The notes: generated by a model not told the origin, from the sequence alone. DNA of 64,000 nt from Pseudomonas sp. PSE14 (GCF_029203285.1 NZ_CP115669.1:558001-622000), one strand, 5' to 3'; numbered from the stretch's first letter, positions 1 through 10,127 are shown. Program-made: numbers and translations.

Positions 1-1476
1 GGGTTCGCCCCAGATGCCCAGTTCGGTGGAGGTCTTACCCAGTGCCTCGCTGGCGGCAATGCCGATCTGCTGTTCGAAGGTGCGGTTCACGGCCAGCAAC
101 CTTCCGTCGTCGCGGCGGGCGAGGACGATGATGTCCGGGCAGTGGTGGAACACCGAGGCGAACTTCTGCTCGGACAGGCGCAGTGCCTGTTCGGTCTGCT
201 TGGCTTCAGTGATGTCGATCATCAGGCCGCGCAGGATCTGATCGTTGCCGTGCTGAATCAGTGTCACGATGTCGCGAATCCACACTACGCGACCATCGGC
301 GGCGAGCATGCGGTAGTCGAAGCTGTGGTTGCGGCCCGCCTGGCTTTCGCTCATGCAGTAGGTAACAGCCTGCTCGGCGTCGTCCGGGTACAGGGTGCGC
401 TGCCAGAAGCCGGGCTCCAGCCAGTCCTTGATCGGGTAGCCGAGCAGGCGTTGGGCGTGGGGGGAGACGTAGGTGAAGCGGTTTGCCGACAGGCGCATTT
501 CCCAGGCGATGGCGGTCAGGCTCTCGACCAGGCCGCGATAGTGCTGCTCGCTGTCGCGCAGGGCCAGTTCGAGCTTTTCCCGCCGCTGCATTTCGCTGCG
601 CAGGCGGCGGTTCATGGTGATCAGCACCAGGACGGTGAAGGCGATCAGCAGGAACACGGGGAGGGCGATGCCGAGCATTTCCCGCCAGATCGGCCGTTTA
701 TCGAGCAGGCCGCCCACCCAGGGCTCCTGCAGGGCTTCGATGTCTTCGGGTGTGAGCTCGGCGATAGCCTTGTCGATGATGCCGGCGAGGATGGCCTGGT
801 CTTTCGGAACGGCCATCGCCAACTGGTAGCGGTAAGGCGTTTCGCCACTGATCTGCACCCCTTCGAGCTTGAGCTGGCGCAGGTTCCAGATGCTGGAAGC
901 GAGATCGCCGACGAAGGCATCGACCTGTCCCGTGGCCAGGGCCTGCAGGCCGGCGGCGATGCTGGGCAGCGGTTGCAGGCTGATATCAGGGTGGTTGTTG
1001 ACCAGCAGCTCATAGGGTGCGTAATGGGCGACCACACCGACCTTCAGCCCATAGAGGTCCGTGAGGTTGCGAGGTGTGGGGCCGTCGTCGCGCGCGAGGA
1101 TGATGATCGGGAAATCGAGGTAGGGGCGGGTGAACGTCAGGTAGCCCACGCGCTCCGGCGTAGCCATGACGCCGGGGAGGATATTGATCTTCTCGTCGCG
1201 GGCCCATTGCAGGAGTTCGCCCCAGTTGGCCGGCTCCACCGGTTCCAGCTGGACGTTCAGGCGTTGGGCGATGAGGTTGGCGTAGCTGGCGGCGAGGCCC
1301 TGGTAGTGGCCGTCGCTGTCGCGGAATTCGAAGGGCGGCCAGGAGGTGTCGACGCCCAGGCGCAGGCTCGGGTGTTCCTGCAGCCAGCGCTGTTCCTCGG
1401 GTGTGAGGCTCAGGGCGAGCGCCTGCCCGGCCCAGAATGCGAGGCACCACAGTAGAACTGCCTGCAGACGCGGCAT
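1..1476 (-). CDS. rmcA: RmcA-like periplasmic-binding/PAS sensor, 3' part beyond window
   Basis: Partial gene read leftward; its 3' end lies beyond base 1, leaving 492 codons. A signal peptide (about residues 1-21, ending GQALA) precedes a family-3 solute-binding domain (about 22-250; the segment [14 protein letters not shown] is typical). A membrane helix follows (about 266-290), then a PAS domain (about 305-420) and the start of a second PAS. The next gene is rpoD, the position of PA0575 (RmcA) in P. aeruginosa, which continues with more PAS domains and GGDEF-EAL domains and tunes cyclic-di-GMP to L-arginine/redox cues. The catalytic domains are not in this window, so that part is inference from synteny. 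An in-frame ATG at 1488 is an alternative start. The one chosen has a GGAATGAGG-type ribosome site. Confidence 0.75.
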   Translation of the reverse strand, partial: MPRLQAVLLWCLAFWAGQALALSLTPEEQRWLQEHPSLRLGVDTSWPPFEFRDSDGHYQGLAASYANLIAQRLNVQLEPVEPANWGELLQWARDEKINILPGVMATPERVGYLTFTRPYLDFPIIILARDDGPTPRNLTDLYGLKVGVVAHYAPYELLVNNHPDISLQPLPSIAAGLQALATGQVDAFVGDLASSIWNLRQLKLEGVQISGETPYRYQLAMAVPKDQAILAGIIDKAIAELTPEDIEALQEPWVGGLLDKRPIWREMLGIALPVFLLIAFTVLVLITMNRRLRSEMQRREKLELALRDSEQHYRGLVESLTAIAWEMRLSANRFTYVSPHAQRLLGYPIKDWLEPGFWQRTLYPDDAEQAVTYCMSESQAGRNHSFDYRMLAADGRVVWIRDIVTLIQHGNDQILRGLMIDITEAKQTEQALRLSEQKFASVFHHCPDIIVLARRDDGRLLAVNRTFEQQIGIAASEALGKTSTELGIWGEP

Positions 1477-1545
1477 GGAGGGCCTCATTCCAGGGGGGGA
1501 TTACGCCGAAGTGTAGACGTGGCACTTTGCCCAGTGGAAGGCCCC

Positions 1546-1577
1546 AAAGAAAAACCCCCGGTTTTCGGCCGGGGGTT
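1546..1577 (-). terminator. Intrinsic terminator after rpoD
   Basis: On the minus strand a 9-bp stem (AACCCCCGG paired with CCGGGGGTT, 7-base loop) is followed by TTTTTCTTT. It begins six bases after the rpoD stop codon and ends the rpsU-dnaG-rpoD operon before the RmcA-like gene. Confidence 0.85.
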
Positions 1578-1582
1578 CTTCA

Positions 1583-3439
1583 TTACTCGTCGAGGAAGGA
1601 GCGCAGATGCTCGCTTCGCGACGGGTGGCGCAGCTTGCGCAGCGCCTTGGCTTCGATCTGGCGGATACGCTCACGGGTTACATCGAACTGCTTGCCGACT
1701 TCCTCGAGGGTGTGGTCGGTATTCATGTCGATGCCGAAGCGCATGCGCAGGACCTTGGCTTCGCGAGCGGTGAGGCCGGCGAGGACTTCGCGGGTGGCTT
1801 CCTTGAGGCTCTCGCTGGTCGCCACTTCGATCGGCGACTGCATGGTGGAGTCCTCGATGAAGTCGCCCAGGTGCGAATCTTCGTCGTCACCGATCGGCGT
1901 TTCCATGGAGATCGGTTCCTTGGCGATCTTCAGGACCTTGCGGATCTTGTCTTCCGGCATGTCCATGCGTTCGCCCAGCTCTTCCGGGGTCGGTTCACGG
2001 CCCATCTCCTGCAGCATCTGGCGGGAGATACGGTTGAGCTTGTTGATGGTCTCGATCATGTGCACCGGGATACGGATGGTGCGGGCCTGGTCGGCGATCG
2101 AACGGGTGATCGCCTGGCGAATCCACCAGGTGGCGTAGGTCGAGAACTTGTAGCCGCGACGGTATTCGAACTTGTCCACCGCCTTCATCAGGCCGATGTT
2201 GCCTTCCTGGATCAGGTCGAGGAATTGCAGGCCGCGGTTGGTGTACTTCTTGGCGATGGAGATCACCAGACGCAGGTTCGCCTCGACCATTTCCTTCTTG
2301 GCGCGGCGGGCTTTGGCCTCGCCGATGGACATGGCACGGTTGACGTCCTTGATCTCGGCAACGGTCAGCTGCGAGCTGGCCTCCAGGTCGACCAGCTTCT
2401 GCTGGTTGCGCAGGATGTCGTCTTTCAGACGCTCGATGGCCTCGGCGTACTTGGGCTTGCCCTTGAGTACGGTGTCGACCCAGGCGGTGTCGGTTTCGTG
2501 GCCGGGGAACTGGCGCAGGAAATCGGCACGCGGCATGCGGGCATCACGCACGCACAGCTGCATGATGGCGCGTTCCTGGCGACGGACGCTGTCCAGCGAA
2601 TCACGGACCTTGGCGACCAGTACGTCGAACTGCTTGGGCACCAGCTTGATCGGCATGAACAGTTCGGCCAGGGCGAGCAGTTCCTCGCTGGCCTGCTTGC
2701 TGCCGCGGCCGTGCTTCTTCAGGGCCTTCTTGGCCTTGTCCAGCTGCTCGGAGACTGCACCGAAACGACGGGCGGCTTCTTCCGGGTCCGGACCGCCATC
2801 GCCTTCGTCGTCGTCGGAGCTTTCGCCGTCGCCTTCTTCGTCTTCTTCGTCGTCCTTGGCCTTGGCATCGGCGCTGTCGTCTTTCAGGTCGACAGGCTCG
2901 ACTTCCTCGGCCGGCAGGCTGCCGTCATCGGGGTCGATGTAGCCGCTCAGGACGTCGGACAGGCGACCGCCTTCGGTGACCACGCGGTTGTATTCTTCGA
3001 GGATGCCGTCCACCGCGCCCGGGAACTGGGCGATGGCGCTCATCACTTCGCGGATGCCTTCCTCGATGCGCTTGGCGATTTCGATCTCGCCTTCGCGGGT
3101 CAGCAGTTCCACGGTACCCATTTCGCGCATGTACATGCGCACTGGGTCGGTCGTGCGGCCGACGTCGCTCTCCACCGCGGCCAGGGCGGCAGCGGCTTCT
3201 TCGGCGGCGGCTTCGTCGGTATCGGTCTCCGCCAGCAACAGGGCATCCGCATCCGGGGCTGTCTCGAATACGTTGATCCCCATGTCGTTGATCATGCGGA
3301 TGATGTCTTCCACCTGTTCCGGATCGGAAATATCCTCCGGCAGGTGGTCGTTGACCTCTGCGTAAGTCAGGTAGCCCTGCTCACGACCACGGGTGATCAA
3401 CTCTTTGAGACGAGATTGCTGTTGCGCTTTTCCGGACAT
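1583..3439 (-). CDS. rpoD: RNA polymerase primary sigma factor RpoD (sigma70)
   Basis: Housekeeping sigma factor of 618 residues, the usual Pseudomonas length. Region 1.1 is at the N-terminus ([20 protein letters not shown]). Region 1.2 begins near residue 97 ([11 protein letters not shown]). A long acidic non-conserved segment lies near 185-215. The core-binding/-10 region 2 is clear ([14 protein letters not shown], then [22 protein letters not shown] and [11 protein letters not shown]), and region 4.2 at the end carries the -35 recognition helix ([20 protein letters not shown]). It is the last gene of the rpsU-dnaG-rpoD macromolecular synthesis operon. It also has its own extended -10 promoter in the dnaG-rpoD gap, so sigma supply can be uncoupled from primase. 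Confidence 0.98.
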   Translation of the reverse strand: MSGKAQQQSRLKELITRGREQGYLTYAEVNDHLPEDISDPEQVEDIIRMINDMGINVFETAPDADALLLAETDTDEAAAEEAAAALAAVESDVGRTTDPVRMYMREMGTVELLTREGEIEIAKRIEEGIREVMSAIAQFPGAVDGILEEYNRVVTEGGRLSDVLSGYIDPDDGSLPAEEVEPVDLKDDSADAKAKDDEEDEEGDGESSDDDEGDGGPDPEEAARRFGAVSEQLDKAKKALKKHGRGSKQASEELLALAELFMPIKLVPKQFDVLVAKVRDSLDSVRRQERAIMQLCVRDARMPRADFLRQFPGHETDTAWVDTVLKGKPKYAEAIERLKDDILRNQQKLVDLEASSQLTVAEIKDVNRAMSIGEAKARRAKKEMVEANLRLVISIAKKYTNRGLQFLDLIQEGNIGLMKAVDKFEYRRGYKFSTYATWWIRQAITRSIADQARTIRIPVHMIETINKLNRISRQMLQEMGREPTPEELGERMDMPEDKIRKVLKIAKEPISMETPIGDDEDSHLGDFIEDSTMQSPIEVATSESLKEATREVLAGLTAREAKVLRMRFGIDMNTDHTLEEVGKQFDVTRERIRQIEAKALRKLRHPSRSEHLRSFLDE

Positions 3440-3486
3440 AACACCCTATCCACTGAAGGTCTTGGCGGGCTGAAATTAAGCCGAGG

Positions 3487-3495
3487 ATTATACCA
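3487..3495 (-). promoter_or_regulatory. Extended -10 promoter directly before rpoD
   Basis: The minus strand reads TGGTATAAT, a consensus TATAAT with an upstream TGN extension, about 45 bases before the rpoD start. No convincing -35 hexamer lies 17 bases further up, as expected of extended -10 promoters. It would give rpoD-only transcripts independent of the operon promoter. Confidence 0.6.
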
Positions 3496-3518
3496 GATTC
3501 GAGGCTTCAGGCGCCAGT

Positions 3519-5525
3519 TCAGCTCTGGGCGCCTGATGAAGAGGCGGTGCTGTAGTGCTCCCGCAATAACGCTTTCTCTTCGTCGGTCAGTTCACTGGGA
3601 TTCTTTCGCAGCACGCTTTGCAGGCGGGCTTCGCGGCTGCTGAGCAGTTGGTTGTGTGCAAGTGTAGTAATGGTGTCGCGGAACTGCTTTTCAAGATTGT
3701 CCTGACCGATCAGCCATTCTTTCCCCGCCAGCACCTGTAGCAGGCGCCCTTGGGGCGTTCCGTGCCAGCGCGCGATGAGGTGCATCGAGCCCTGTTTCGG
3801 ATTCTTCTGCAGTGCTTCGACCAATGCCGCGAGCAACTGCGAGTAAGTCTGTCCTTCGTTGGCGAAGTGGCTGGCATCCTCGACCTTCTGCGCCAGCTGC
3901 GGATGATGCAGCAGGGTCCGCAGGGCGGTCAGGGTCGGCGATTCGACGCTGATCTCGGTGCGCGGTTGGCGCGGCGTGAAGTCGCCTTTGCGGCCTTTGC
4001 CGTCCCACTTGCGATCGCCTTTCCAGGGCTTCTTGCCCGGCTTGCCGCCGCCATTGCCAGCGGGAAAATCCTTCGGCGCCTCGAAGTAGTTCGAAGCATC
4101 CTGGTAGTGGTTGTCGCCGTGGTCGGCGAACTGGCCCATGTCGTAGTCGGCGTACTCGTGGGCGTGCTGCTCCGGGCCGTGCGAGGGGGTGGTGGCGCCA
4201 TGGCTGGCATGGCCGGAACGTGGCGTGCTGATCTGGTTGAGCGCGTCGCTCGATAGTCCGGTGATCTCGCCCAGGCGCTGGCGCATCAGCAGGCGCAGGG
4301 TGTTGCCGGGGATCTTCTCCAGCAGCGGCCCGGCCAGGGTTGCCAGGTGCGCCTTGCCTTCCAGCGTGCTGGGGTCGGCTTCCTGGGTGAGCTGCTGGAA
4401 GAAATAGTCGGCCAGCGGCTGGGCCTGGTGGGCGAGGCGGGCACGGAAGGCGTCGGGGCCTTCCGCGCGCACCAGGCTGTCCGGGTCTTCACCTTCGGGC
4501 AGGAACAGGAAGCGCACCTTGCGCCCGTCCTGCAGGTTGCTCAGCGCCGATTCCAGTGCGCGCCAGGCAGCGTTGCGGCCGGCCTGGTCTCCGTCGAAGC
4601 AGAACAGGATGTTCGGCACGATGCGGAACAGGCGCTTGATGTGTTCTTCGCTGGTGGCCGTGCCCAGGGTCGCCACCGCGTTGCGGATACCCTGCTGCGC
4701 CAGGGCGATGACGTCCATGTAGCCTTCGACCACCATGATCTCGTCGAGATCCCGGTTGTTCTTCCGTGCTTCGAACAGGCCGTAGAGTTCCTGGCCCTTG
4801 TGGAAGACCGGGGTTTCCGGCGAGTTCAGGTATTTGGGTTTGTCGTCGCCCAGCACCCGGCCGCCAAAGGCGATCACCCGGCCACGGCTGTCGCGGATGG
4901 GGAAGATCACCCGGTCGCGGAAGCGGTCGTAGCGCTTACCGCTGTCGGGGTTTTCCACCAGCAGACCTGCGTCGAGCATGGCCTTGAGCTGCAGGCTGTC
5001 GCCGCCTAGGTTCTTCAGCAGGTTGTCCCAGCCCGGCGGGGCGAAGCCCAGGCCGAAGTCGCGGGCGATCTCGCCGGTCAGGCCGCGGCCCTTGAGGTAT
5101 TCCACGGCGGCCTTGCGTGCCGGGTGGCTTTTCAGTGCCTGGCGATAGAAGTCTGCGGCGGCGCTGAGCAGCGGGTAGAGCGGCGAATCGACCGGTTGGC
5201 GGGGCTTGTTGCCGCGTCGGCCTTCCTCGCGGGGCACGTCCATGCCGGCGCGCTTGGCCAAGTCCTCGACCGCCTGGACGAAGTCCAGCTGGTCGTGGTC
5301 CATGATGAAGCCGAGCGCGTTGCCGCCGGCGCCGCAGCCGAAGCAGTAGTAGAACTGCTTGTCGGGGCTGACGGTGAAGGAGGGGGTCTTCTCCTTGTGG
5401 AACGGGCAGCAGGCGCTGTAGTTCTTGCCGGTCTTCTTCAGCTGGATGCGCGAGCTCACCACATCGAGAATGTCGGTGCGGTTGAGCAGGTCATCGATGA
5501 AGGATTGTGGAATCAGGCCGGCCAT
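3519..5525 (-). CDS. dnaG: DNA primase DnaG
   Basis: Synthesises RNA primers at the replication fork with DnaB helicase. From the chosen start (MAGLIPQSFIDDLL) it is 668 residues. The N-terminal CHC2 zinc finger is near residues 38-65 (CCPFHKEKTPSF, then YYCFGCGAGG). The RNA polymerase/TOPRIM core is in the middle (IMVVEGYMDVIALAQ and FCFDGDQAGR). A C-terminal DnaB-interacting helical domain follows a long, low-complexity His/Gly/Lys-rich linker at about 430-505 that looks poorly conserved. An upstream in-frame ATG would add 11 residues with no support from homologues. It is the middle gene of rpsU-dnaG-rpoD; translation of rpoD starts about 80 bases downstream. Confidence 0.97.
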   Translation of the reverse strand: MAGLIPQSFIDDLLNRTDILDVVSSRIQLKKTGKNYSACCPFHKEKTPSFTVSPDKQFYYCFGCGAGGNALGFIMDHDQLDFVQAVEDLAKRAGMDVPREEGRRGNKPRQPVDSPLYPLLSAAADFYRQALKSHPARKAAVEYLKGRGLTGEIARDFGLGFAPPGWDNLLKNLGGDSLQLKAMLDAGLLVENPDSGKRYDRFRDRVIFPIRDSRGRVIAFGGRVLGDDKPKYLNSPETPVFHKGQELYGLFEARKNNRDLDEIMVVEGYMDVIALAQQGIRNAVATLGTATSEEHIKRLFRIVPNILFCFDGDQAGRNAAWRALESALSNLQDGRKVRFLFLPEGEDPDSLVRAEGPDAFRARLAHQAQPLADYFFQQLTQEADPSTLEGKAHLATLAGPLLEKIPGNTLRLLMRQRLGEITGLSSDALNQISTPRSGHASHGATTPSHGPEQHAHEYADYDMGQFADHGDNHYQDASNYFEAPKDFPAGNGGGKPGKKPWKGDRKWDGKGRKGDFTPRQPRTEISVESPTLTALRTLLHHPQLAQKVEDASHFANEGQTYSQLLAALVEALQKNPKQGSMHLIARWHGTPQGRLLQVLAGKEWLIGQDNLEKQFRDTITTLAHNQLLSSREARLQSVLRKNPSELTDEEKALLREHYSTASSSGAQS

Positions 5526-5610
5526 AGACTCATCGGAACGCAGGGTGGACCCAAGCATAGCCGTGAGCGGCTAGTCGTGGGCTTGCAAAATAAGCATGGG
5601 CTGGAAAAGC

Positions 5611-5645
5611 AAAAAACTCCGAAGTTCGCGAAAGCGAATCGGAGT
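5611..5645 (-). terminator. Leaky rpsU-dnaG intercistronic terminator
   Basis: On the minus strand ACTCCGA/TCGGAGT plus TTCGC/GCGAA form a nearly perfect hairpin followed by six T residues. It sits between rpsU and dnaG, where E. coli has the partial terminator T1, which keeps S21 synthesis well above primase. Partial read-through here is inferred from that parallel. Confidence 0.8.
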
Positions 5646-5721
5646 GATCGTGCCTTGTTTCAGGCACTCGCCCGGCGAGTGGGCCGGGCGATGCGGAAAG
5701 CGTGCGACGTAGCGCTGTAAC

Positions 5722-5937
5722 TCAGTACAGGCGCTCGCGGCGGCGCTGCTCGCGCTGCACTTTCTTGGCGTGACGCTTAACAGCGGCAGCGGCCTTGCGC
5801 TTACGCTCGGCGGTCGGCTTTTCGTAGAACTCGCGGCTACGGACTTCGGCCAGTACGCCTGCTTTTTCGCAGGAGCGCTTGAAACGACGCAGGGCTACGT
5901 CGAAGGGTTCGTTCTCTTTAACTTTGACGGCGGGCAT
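5722..5937 (-). CDS. rpsU: 30S ribosomal protein S21
   Basis: Small basic ribosomal protein of 71 residues. It starts [20 protein letters not shown] and ends in the highly basic [18 protein letters not shown] tail typical of S21, which helps 30S subunits bind mRNA. The reading frame is open further upstream, but the conserved start is this ATG. First gene of the macromolecular synthesis operon. In P. aeruginosa a YqeY-domain gene is remembered between rpsU and dnaG; here only 196 bases separate them and no such gene is present. Confidence 0.97.
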   Translation of the reverse strand: MPAVKVKENEPFDVALRRFKRSCEKAGVLAEVRSREFYEKPTAERKRKAAAAVKRHAKKVQREQRRRERLY

Positions 5938-6021
5938 CCAGGTCGTACCTTCAATGATTACCGGGGGTTTATCGCGCTCCTGACAGTTGGTTCGGGAGTC
6001 GGCGGTTTTCAAGGGTTGCGG

Positions 6022-6050
6022 ATATTAAACGTTCGGGCGAAGGAATGCAA
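6022..6050 (-). promoter_or_regulatory. sigma70 promoter of rpsU-dnaG-rpoD
   Basis: The minus strand shows TTGCAT, a 17-base spacer and TAATAT, ending about 85 bases before the rpsU start. It lies in the divergent region shared with tsaD. Hexamers and spacing are close to consensus, fitting a strong ribosomal-protein promoter. Confidence 0.75.
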
Positions 6051-6138
6051 AGCCTCCGATCGAAAAGCGCTGGTCCGAAGCCAAGCCGGCGATTATGATG
6101 CGCGGCTTCAATTTTGCCCAGAGTAAAGGCTCAAACCC

Positions 6139-7164
6139 ATGCGAGTGCTGGGGTTGGAAACCTCCTGCGACGAAACCGGCGTCGCACTTTACGACAGCGA
6201 AAAAGGCTTGCTGGCCGACGCGCTGTTCAGCCAGATCGACCTGCACCGCGTGTACGGCGGGGTGGTCCCCGAGCTGGCTTCCCGTGACCACGTCAAGCGC
6301 ATGCTGCCGCTGATCCGCCAGGTGCTGGACGAGTCCGGCTGCACGGCCGAAGACATCGACGCCATCGCCTACACCGCCGGTCCCGGCCTGGTCGGGGCGC
6401 TGCTGGTCGGCGCTTCCTGCGCCCAGGCCATGGCATTTGCCTGGGGCGTGCCGGCCGTCGGCGTGCACCATATGGAAGGCCATCTGCTGGCGCCGATGCT
6501 GGAAGAGCAGCCACCGCAGTTTCCGTTCGTCGCCTTGTTGGTCTCCGGCGGTCATACCCAGCTGGTTCGGGTCGATGGCATCGGTCGCTACCAGCTGCTT
6601 GGCGAGTCGGTGGACGACGCCGCCGGTGAAGCCTTCGACAAGACTGCGAAGCTGCTCGGCCTGGGTTATCCCGGTGGTCCGGAGATCGCTCGCCTGGCCG
6701 AGCGTGGCACCGCTGGTCGCTTCGTCTTCCCGCGGCCGATGACGGATCGCCCCGGCCTGGATTTCAGCTTCAGCGGCCTGAAGACCTTCGCCCTGAACAC
6801 CTGGCAGCGTTGTGTGGCCGAAGGTGACGACAACGAGCAGACCCGCTGCGATATCGCCCTGGCGTTCCAGACTGCCGTGGTGGAGACCCTGACCATCAAG
6901 TGCCGCCGCGCGCTCAAGCAGACGCATCTGAAGAGTCTGGTGATCGCCGGTGGCGTCAGCGCCAACCAGGCACTGCGCCAGCATTTGGAGAAGATGCTCG
7001 GCGAGATGAAAGGCCAGGTGTTCTACGCCCGCCCGCGCTTCTGCACCGATAACGGCGCGATGATCGCCTATGCTGGCTGCCAGCGGCTGTTGGCCGGTCA
7101 GAAAGATGGTCCCTCGATCGGCGTGCAGGCGCGCTGGCCAATGGAGTCGCTGCCGGCTGTCTGA
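6139..7164 (+). CDS. tsaD: tRNA N6-threonylcarbamoyladenosine transferase subunit TsaD
   Basis: Transfers the threonylcarbamoyl group to A37 of ANN-decoding tRNAs, together with TsaB and TsaE, in the cytoplasm. 341 residues, the usual length. The Kae1/Gcp fold is marked by GLETSCDET near the N-terminus and the metal-binding HMEGH (histidines at about 111 and 115). VSGGHTQL lies near 135, and a C-terminal segment [13 protein letters not shown] completes the active site. It is divergent from rpsU, the same arrangement as gcp (PA0580) in P. aeruginosa. It has its own ribosome site (AAAGG) and is followed by a terminator. Confidence 0.97.
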   Translation: MRVLGLETSCDETGVALYDSEKGLLADALFSQIDLHRVYGGVVPELASRDHVKRMLPLIRQVLDESGCTAEDIDAIAYTAGPGLVGALLVGASCAQAMAFAWGVPAVGVHHMEGHLLAPMLEEQPPQFPFVALLVSGGHTQLVRVDGIGRYQLLGESVDDAAGEAFDKTAKLLGLGYPGGPEIARLAERGTAGRFVFPRPMTDRPGLDFSFSGLKTFALNTWQRCVAEGDDNEQTRCDIALAFQTAVVETLTIKCRRALKQTHLKSLVIAGGVSANQALRQHLEKMLGEMKGQVFYARPRFCTDNGAMIAYAGCQRLLAGQKDGPSIGVQARWPMESLPAV

Positions 7165-7182
7165 ATAATGAAGCTGCAAACG

Positions 7183-7219
7183 ACGCGGCACATGCTCTGA
7201 GCGGCATGGGCCGTTTTTT
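7183..7219 (+). terminator. Probable terminator after tsaD
   Basis: A hairpin (CGGC-mismatch-CATGC paired with GCATG-mismatch-GCCG) ends in a run of six T residues at 7214-7219. It lies 20 bases after the tsaD stop, between two converging genes. Confidence 0.6.
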
Positions 7220-7257
7220 CGCTTGCAGCGCGGTTTGCCGGACAGGAAGCTGGTGGA

Positions 7258-7827
7258 TCAGAAGTGACGTTCGCGTCCGGCGATGAGATCGCGCAGATTG
7301 CTGCGGTGACGCCAGACGATCAGGCCGGTGAGTACGGTCATCGGCAGGAGTGCCGAAGGTTCCTGCCAGGCCAGCAGCGGCAGGGTCAGTGGCGTGGCCA
7401 CCAGGGATGCGAGCGAGCTGGTGCGCGAGAGCTTGAAGGTGACCAGCCAGGCGGCTGCCGCGAGCAGCGCAGCCGGCGGGTAGAGCGCCAGCAGCATGCC
7501 GGCGGCGGTGGCGACACCCTTGCCGCCACGGAAGTTGAAGTACAGAGGATAGAGGTGGCCGATCACGGCGGCCAGTCCGATCCAGGCCTGTTCCACATCG
7601 GTCAGGCCGATCAGTCGGGCGATGAGTACGGGGAGCAGCCCCTTGGCGAGGTCGCCGAGCAGGGTGAGGATGGCGATCTTCTTGCCGGCCAGGCGCAGCA
7701 TGTTGGTGGCGCCGGGGTTGCCCGAGCCGCTGGCGCGCGGGTCGGCGGTGCCGAACAGGCGACTGAGGAGTACCGCGAAGGACAGTGATCCGAGCAGGTA
7801 GGCGAGGATCGCCAAGAACCAGAACAT
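7258..7827 (-). CDS. plsY: Glycerol-3-phosphate acyltransferase PlsY
   Basis: Integral membrane enzyme that transfers acyl from acyl-phosphate to glycerol-3-phosphate, the first step of phospholipid synthesis. 189 residues from the ATG at 7827. A GTG three codons upstream is possible, but GGTGGA is spaced for the ATG. All family motifs are visible: GSGNPGATN near residue 35, the glycine-rich [10 protein letters not shown] near 100, and the C-terminal RHRSNLRDL. Several hydrophobic helices run through the whole protein. It is divergent from folB, with about 80 bases between starts. Confidence 0.95.
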   Translation of the reverse strand: MFWFLAILAYLLGSLSFAVLLSRLFGTADPRASGSGNPGATNMLRLAGKKIAILTLLGDLAKGLLPVLIARLIGLTDVEQAWIGLAAVIGHLYPLYFNFRGGKGVATAAGMLLALYPPAALLAAAAWLVTFKLSRTSSLASLVATPLTLPLLAWQEPSALLPMTVLTGLIVWRHRSNLRDLIAGRERHF

Positions 7828-7907
7828 GGTTTCCACCGGAGACGAGGTCGTTTCCGATTCTAACGGGGCGCCGGCCGATTGTCGTGTCGCCTTGGAGCAT
7901 GCAGTCA

Positions 7908-8261
7908 GTGGACAGAGTTTTCATCGAGGGGCTGGAAGTGGACACCGTGATTGGCGTCTACGACTGGGAACGGGGTATCCGGCAGTGCTTGCGCCTTGAC
8001 CTGACGCTGGGCTGGGACAACCGCCCGGCGGCGGCCGACGACGACATCGCCAAGGCCCTGGACTACGCCGTGCTCTCCGAACGGGTCATGGCGTTCGCCC
8101 GTGATGCGCATTTCCAGCTGGTGGAAACCTTTGCCGAGCGCCTGGCTGCGTTGCTGATGGCGGAATTCGGCATCCAGTGGCTGCGCCTGAAAGTCACCAA
8201 GCCCGGCGCCGTCGCGGCGGCCATCGGCGTGGGTGTGGAGATCGAACGCGGATGCCGCTGA
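7908..8261 (+). CDS. folB: Dihydroneopterin aldolase FolB
   Basis: Converts 7,8-dihydroneopterin to 6-hydroxymethyl-dihydropterin in folate synthesis. 117 residues from a GTG start. This matches the P. aeruginosa protein length and places the GGAG ribosome site 10 bases upstream; an ATG at 7899 would add three residues but sits one base from that site. Family residues are clear: IGVYDWERG near the N-terminus, the glutamate in [10 protein letters not shown], and the catalytic lysine in LKVTKPGAV. It overlaps folK by 10 bases, so the next two folate steps are translationally coupled. Confidence 0.93.
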   Translation: MDRVFIEGLEVDTVIGVYDWERGIRQCLRLDLTLGWDNRPAAADDDIAKALDYAVLSERVMAFARDAHFQLVETFAERLAALLMAEFGIQWLRLKVTKPGAVAAAIGVGVEIERGCR

Positions 8262-8788
8262 CGACGGTATACCTGGGCCTGGGCAGCAATTTCGAGCGCG
8301 AGCGCCATCTACTCGCGGGGCTCGAGGCGCTGGATGGCTTCCTTGAGGATATCCGTTGCTCGCCAGTGTTCGAGAGCGAGCCGGTGGGTATTCGCAGCGG
8401 TCCCTTTTACAACTTCGTGATCGTGGCGCGCACCGAGCTGCCGCTGGCGGAGCTGAGCCTGCGGCTGAAGCATATCGAGGCGGACAACGGCCGCTATGCG
8501 CCGGAGCGCAAGGGCCTGCCGCTGGATATCGATGTGCTGCTGTATGGCGACCTGCATGGCGAGTTCGACGGTCTGACGCTGCCGCGCGCCGAGGTGCTGA
8601 AGAATGCCTTCGTACTCTGGCCGCTGGCGTTGCTGGCGCCGCAGTTGAAGCATCCGGGCGTGCAGCGTTCGTTTGCCGAGCTGTGGGCTGAGGCACGGAT
8701 CGACCAGCGGCTCTGGCCGGTGCCGTTCCAGTGGCGCGGTGCGGAGCTGACCCCGGCGGCGCTGCTTGAGGCGCATCCGGCGGCTTGA
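8252..8788 (+). CDS. folK: 2-amino-4-hydroxy-6-hydroxymethyldihydropteridine pyrophosphokinase FolK
   Basis: Adds pyrophosphate to the FolB product before condensation with p-aminobenzoate. 178 residues. The N-terminal TVYLGLGSNFERER and the signature GLPLDIDVLLYGD, whose aspartates bind the two magnesium ions, are both present. The start codon lies inside the end of folB. Annotated simply as a hypothetical or HPPK family protein in some Pseudomonas genomes, but the active-site motifs support the enzyme call. Confidence 0.93.
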   Translation: MPLTTVYLGLGSNFERERHLLAGLEALDGFLEDIRCSPVFESEPVGIRSGPFYNFVIVARTELPLAELSLRLKHIEADNGRYAPERKGLPLDIDVLLYGDLHGEFDGLTLPRAEVLKNAFVLWPLALLAPQLKHPGVQRSFAELWAEARIDQRLWPVPFQWRGAELTPAALLEAHPAA

Positions 8789-8803
8789 ACTGCCTGGCTC
8801 TTC

Positions 8804-8882
8804 GTAGGAGCGAGCTTGCTCGCGAACCGCATATCACCGGGCTTATCGGTGAGATTGTTCGCGAGCAGGCTCGCTCCTGCAG
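8804..8882. repeat. REP palindrome pair between folK and cca
   Basis: GTAGGAGCGAGCTTGCTCGC at the left (8804 on) is repeated in inverted orientation at 8858-8882 with minor changes, separated by about 30 bases. This is the common Pseudomonas REP sequence in a head-to-head pair (REPIN-like). It lies between two converging genes and could also act as a transcript-end hairpin. Two similar pairs occur at 10209 and 39831. Confidence 0.85.
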
Positions 8883-8897
8883 GGTTTCTCCGCCGAT

Positions 8898-10127
8898 TCA
8901 GTTTGCGTAGTTTTCCTTGTAGGCCTTCAGGGCATTCAGACGCTCGCGCTTGAGCGCTTCGCCCAGTTCGGCACCCTTGTATCCCTTTTCCAGCAATGGC
9001 TGCACCGCGACCGCACGGGCGGCCTGTGCCGCACCGCGCAGGTAGTCCGCCTGCGGATATTCACGCTGTTCCAGCCCGTGGCGGCCACGGGCATCCATCT
9101 CGCTGGCCTGGAGGAATTCGTCGAAGCGCTGTGGGCGGCGGTAGACGTCGAACGCTTGCAGCAGCTCCAGGATCGTGTTCGGTCGTAGCTCCAGCGCGCG
9201 GTGGCAGTGGGTGTGGTACTCGCCGACCAGTCGCGCCAGTTCCTGGCATTCACGCGGCACCTTGAAGCGCGCGTTGATCGCATCGATCAGCGGCAGGCCG
9301 AGGTGTTCGTGGGCATGGTGTTTGGGCCAGTCCTCCTGGCGCGTCTCCCCCTTGCCGACGTCGTGTACCAGGCTGGCCCAGCGCACGCTGAGCGGCTGGT
9401 CGTGTTCGGCGCACTGGCGCAGGACGGCGAGTACGTGTTCCCCGGTATCCACTTCCGGGTGGTGTTCGGGGGGTTGCGGCACGCCGAACAGCGCATCGAC
9501 TTCCGGCATCAGCACGGCGAGGGCGCCGCAGTCGCGCAGGACCTGGATGAATACGTCCGGGCGCGACTCCATCAAGGCGCGGGAAATTTCCTTCCAGCTG
9601 CGTTCGGCGGTCAGTGCTTCCAGTTCGCCGGATTCGGACAGCTCGCGCATCAGCGCCAGGGTTTCCGGCGCCACGGTAAAGTCCAGCGGCGCGTAGCGGG
9701 CGGCGAAGCGGGCGACGCGCAGCACGCGCAGCGGATCTTCGGCGAAGGCGGGAGAGACGTGGCGCAGCAGCCGGGCCTGGAGGTCCTTTTGGCCGCCGTA
9801 GGGGTCGACCACGTTGCCCTGGTCGTCCTCGGCCATGGCGTTGATGGTCAGGTCGCGGCGGATCAGGTCTTCTTCCAGGGTGACGTCGGGGCTGGCGTAG
9901 AAGGTGAAGCCGCCGTAGCCGCGCCCGCTTTTGCGCTCGGTGCGGGCGAGGGCGTATTCCTCGCCGGTCTTCGGGTGGAGGAATACCGGGAAGTCGGCGC
10001 CCACCGGGCGGTAGCCCTGGGCGAGCATCTCGTCGGCGCTGGCGCCGACCACCACCCAGTCGGTATCGCTGAAGGGTTGGCCGAGCAGGCGGTCGCGTAC
10101 GGCGCCGCCCACCTTGTAGATCTGCAT
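8898..10127 (-). CDS. cca: CCA-adding tRNA nucleotidyltransferase
   Basis: Builds or repairs the 3' CCA end of tRNAs. 409 residues from [12 protein letters not shown]; the frame extends 31 codons further upstream without homologous sequence. The nucleotidyltransferase core shows [10 protein letters not shown] (8-17), the catalytic DTDWVV (about 21) and [12 protein letters not shown]-terminal HD domain is present ([11 protein letters not shown], then [11 protein letters not shown]), as in the E. coli-type multifunctional enzyme with phosphatase/phosphodiesterase activity. Position and length match PA0584. Confidence 0.95.
   Translation of the reverse strand: MQIYKVGGAVRDRLLGQPFSDTDWVVVGASADEMLAQGYRPVGADFPVFLHPKTGEEYALARTERKSGRGYGGFTFYASPDVTLEEDLIRRDLTINAMAEDDQGNVVDPYGGQKDLQARLLRHVSPAFAEDPLRVLRVARFAARYAPLDFTVAPETLALMRELSESGELEALTAERSWKEISRALMESRPDVFIQVLRDCGALAVLMPEVDALFGVPQPPEHHPEVDTGEHVLAVLRQCAEHDQPLSVRWASLVHDVGKGETRQEDWPKHHAHEHLGLPLIDAINARFKVPRECQELARLVGEYHTHCHRALELRPNTILELLQAFDVYRRPQRFDEFLQASEMDARGRHGLEQREYPQADYLRGAAQAARAVAVQPLLEKGYKGAELGEALKRERLNALKAYKENYAN

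Noticed and set aside
142..1455. 437-codon plus-strand frame at the left edge
   Set aside because: Opposite strand encodes signal peptide, solute-binding domain, membrane helix and PAS in a continuous frame; the plus frame is its shadow.
1607..3643. 678-codon open frame on the plus strand opposite rpoD
   Set aside because: It is the antisense shadow of a conserved gene with high-GC codon bias; the protein is low-complexity and has no recognisable domain.
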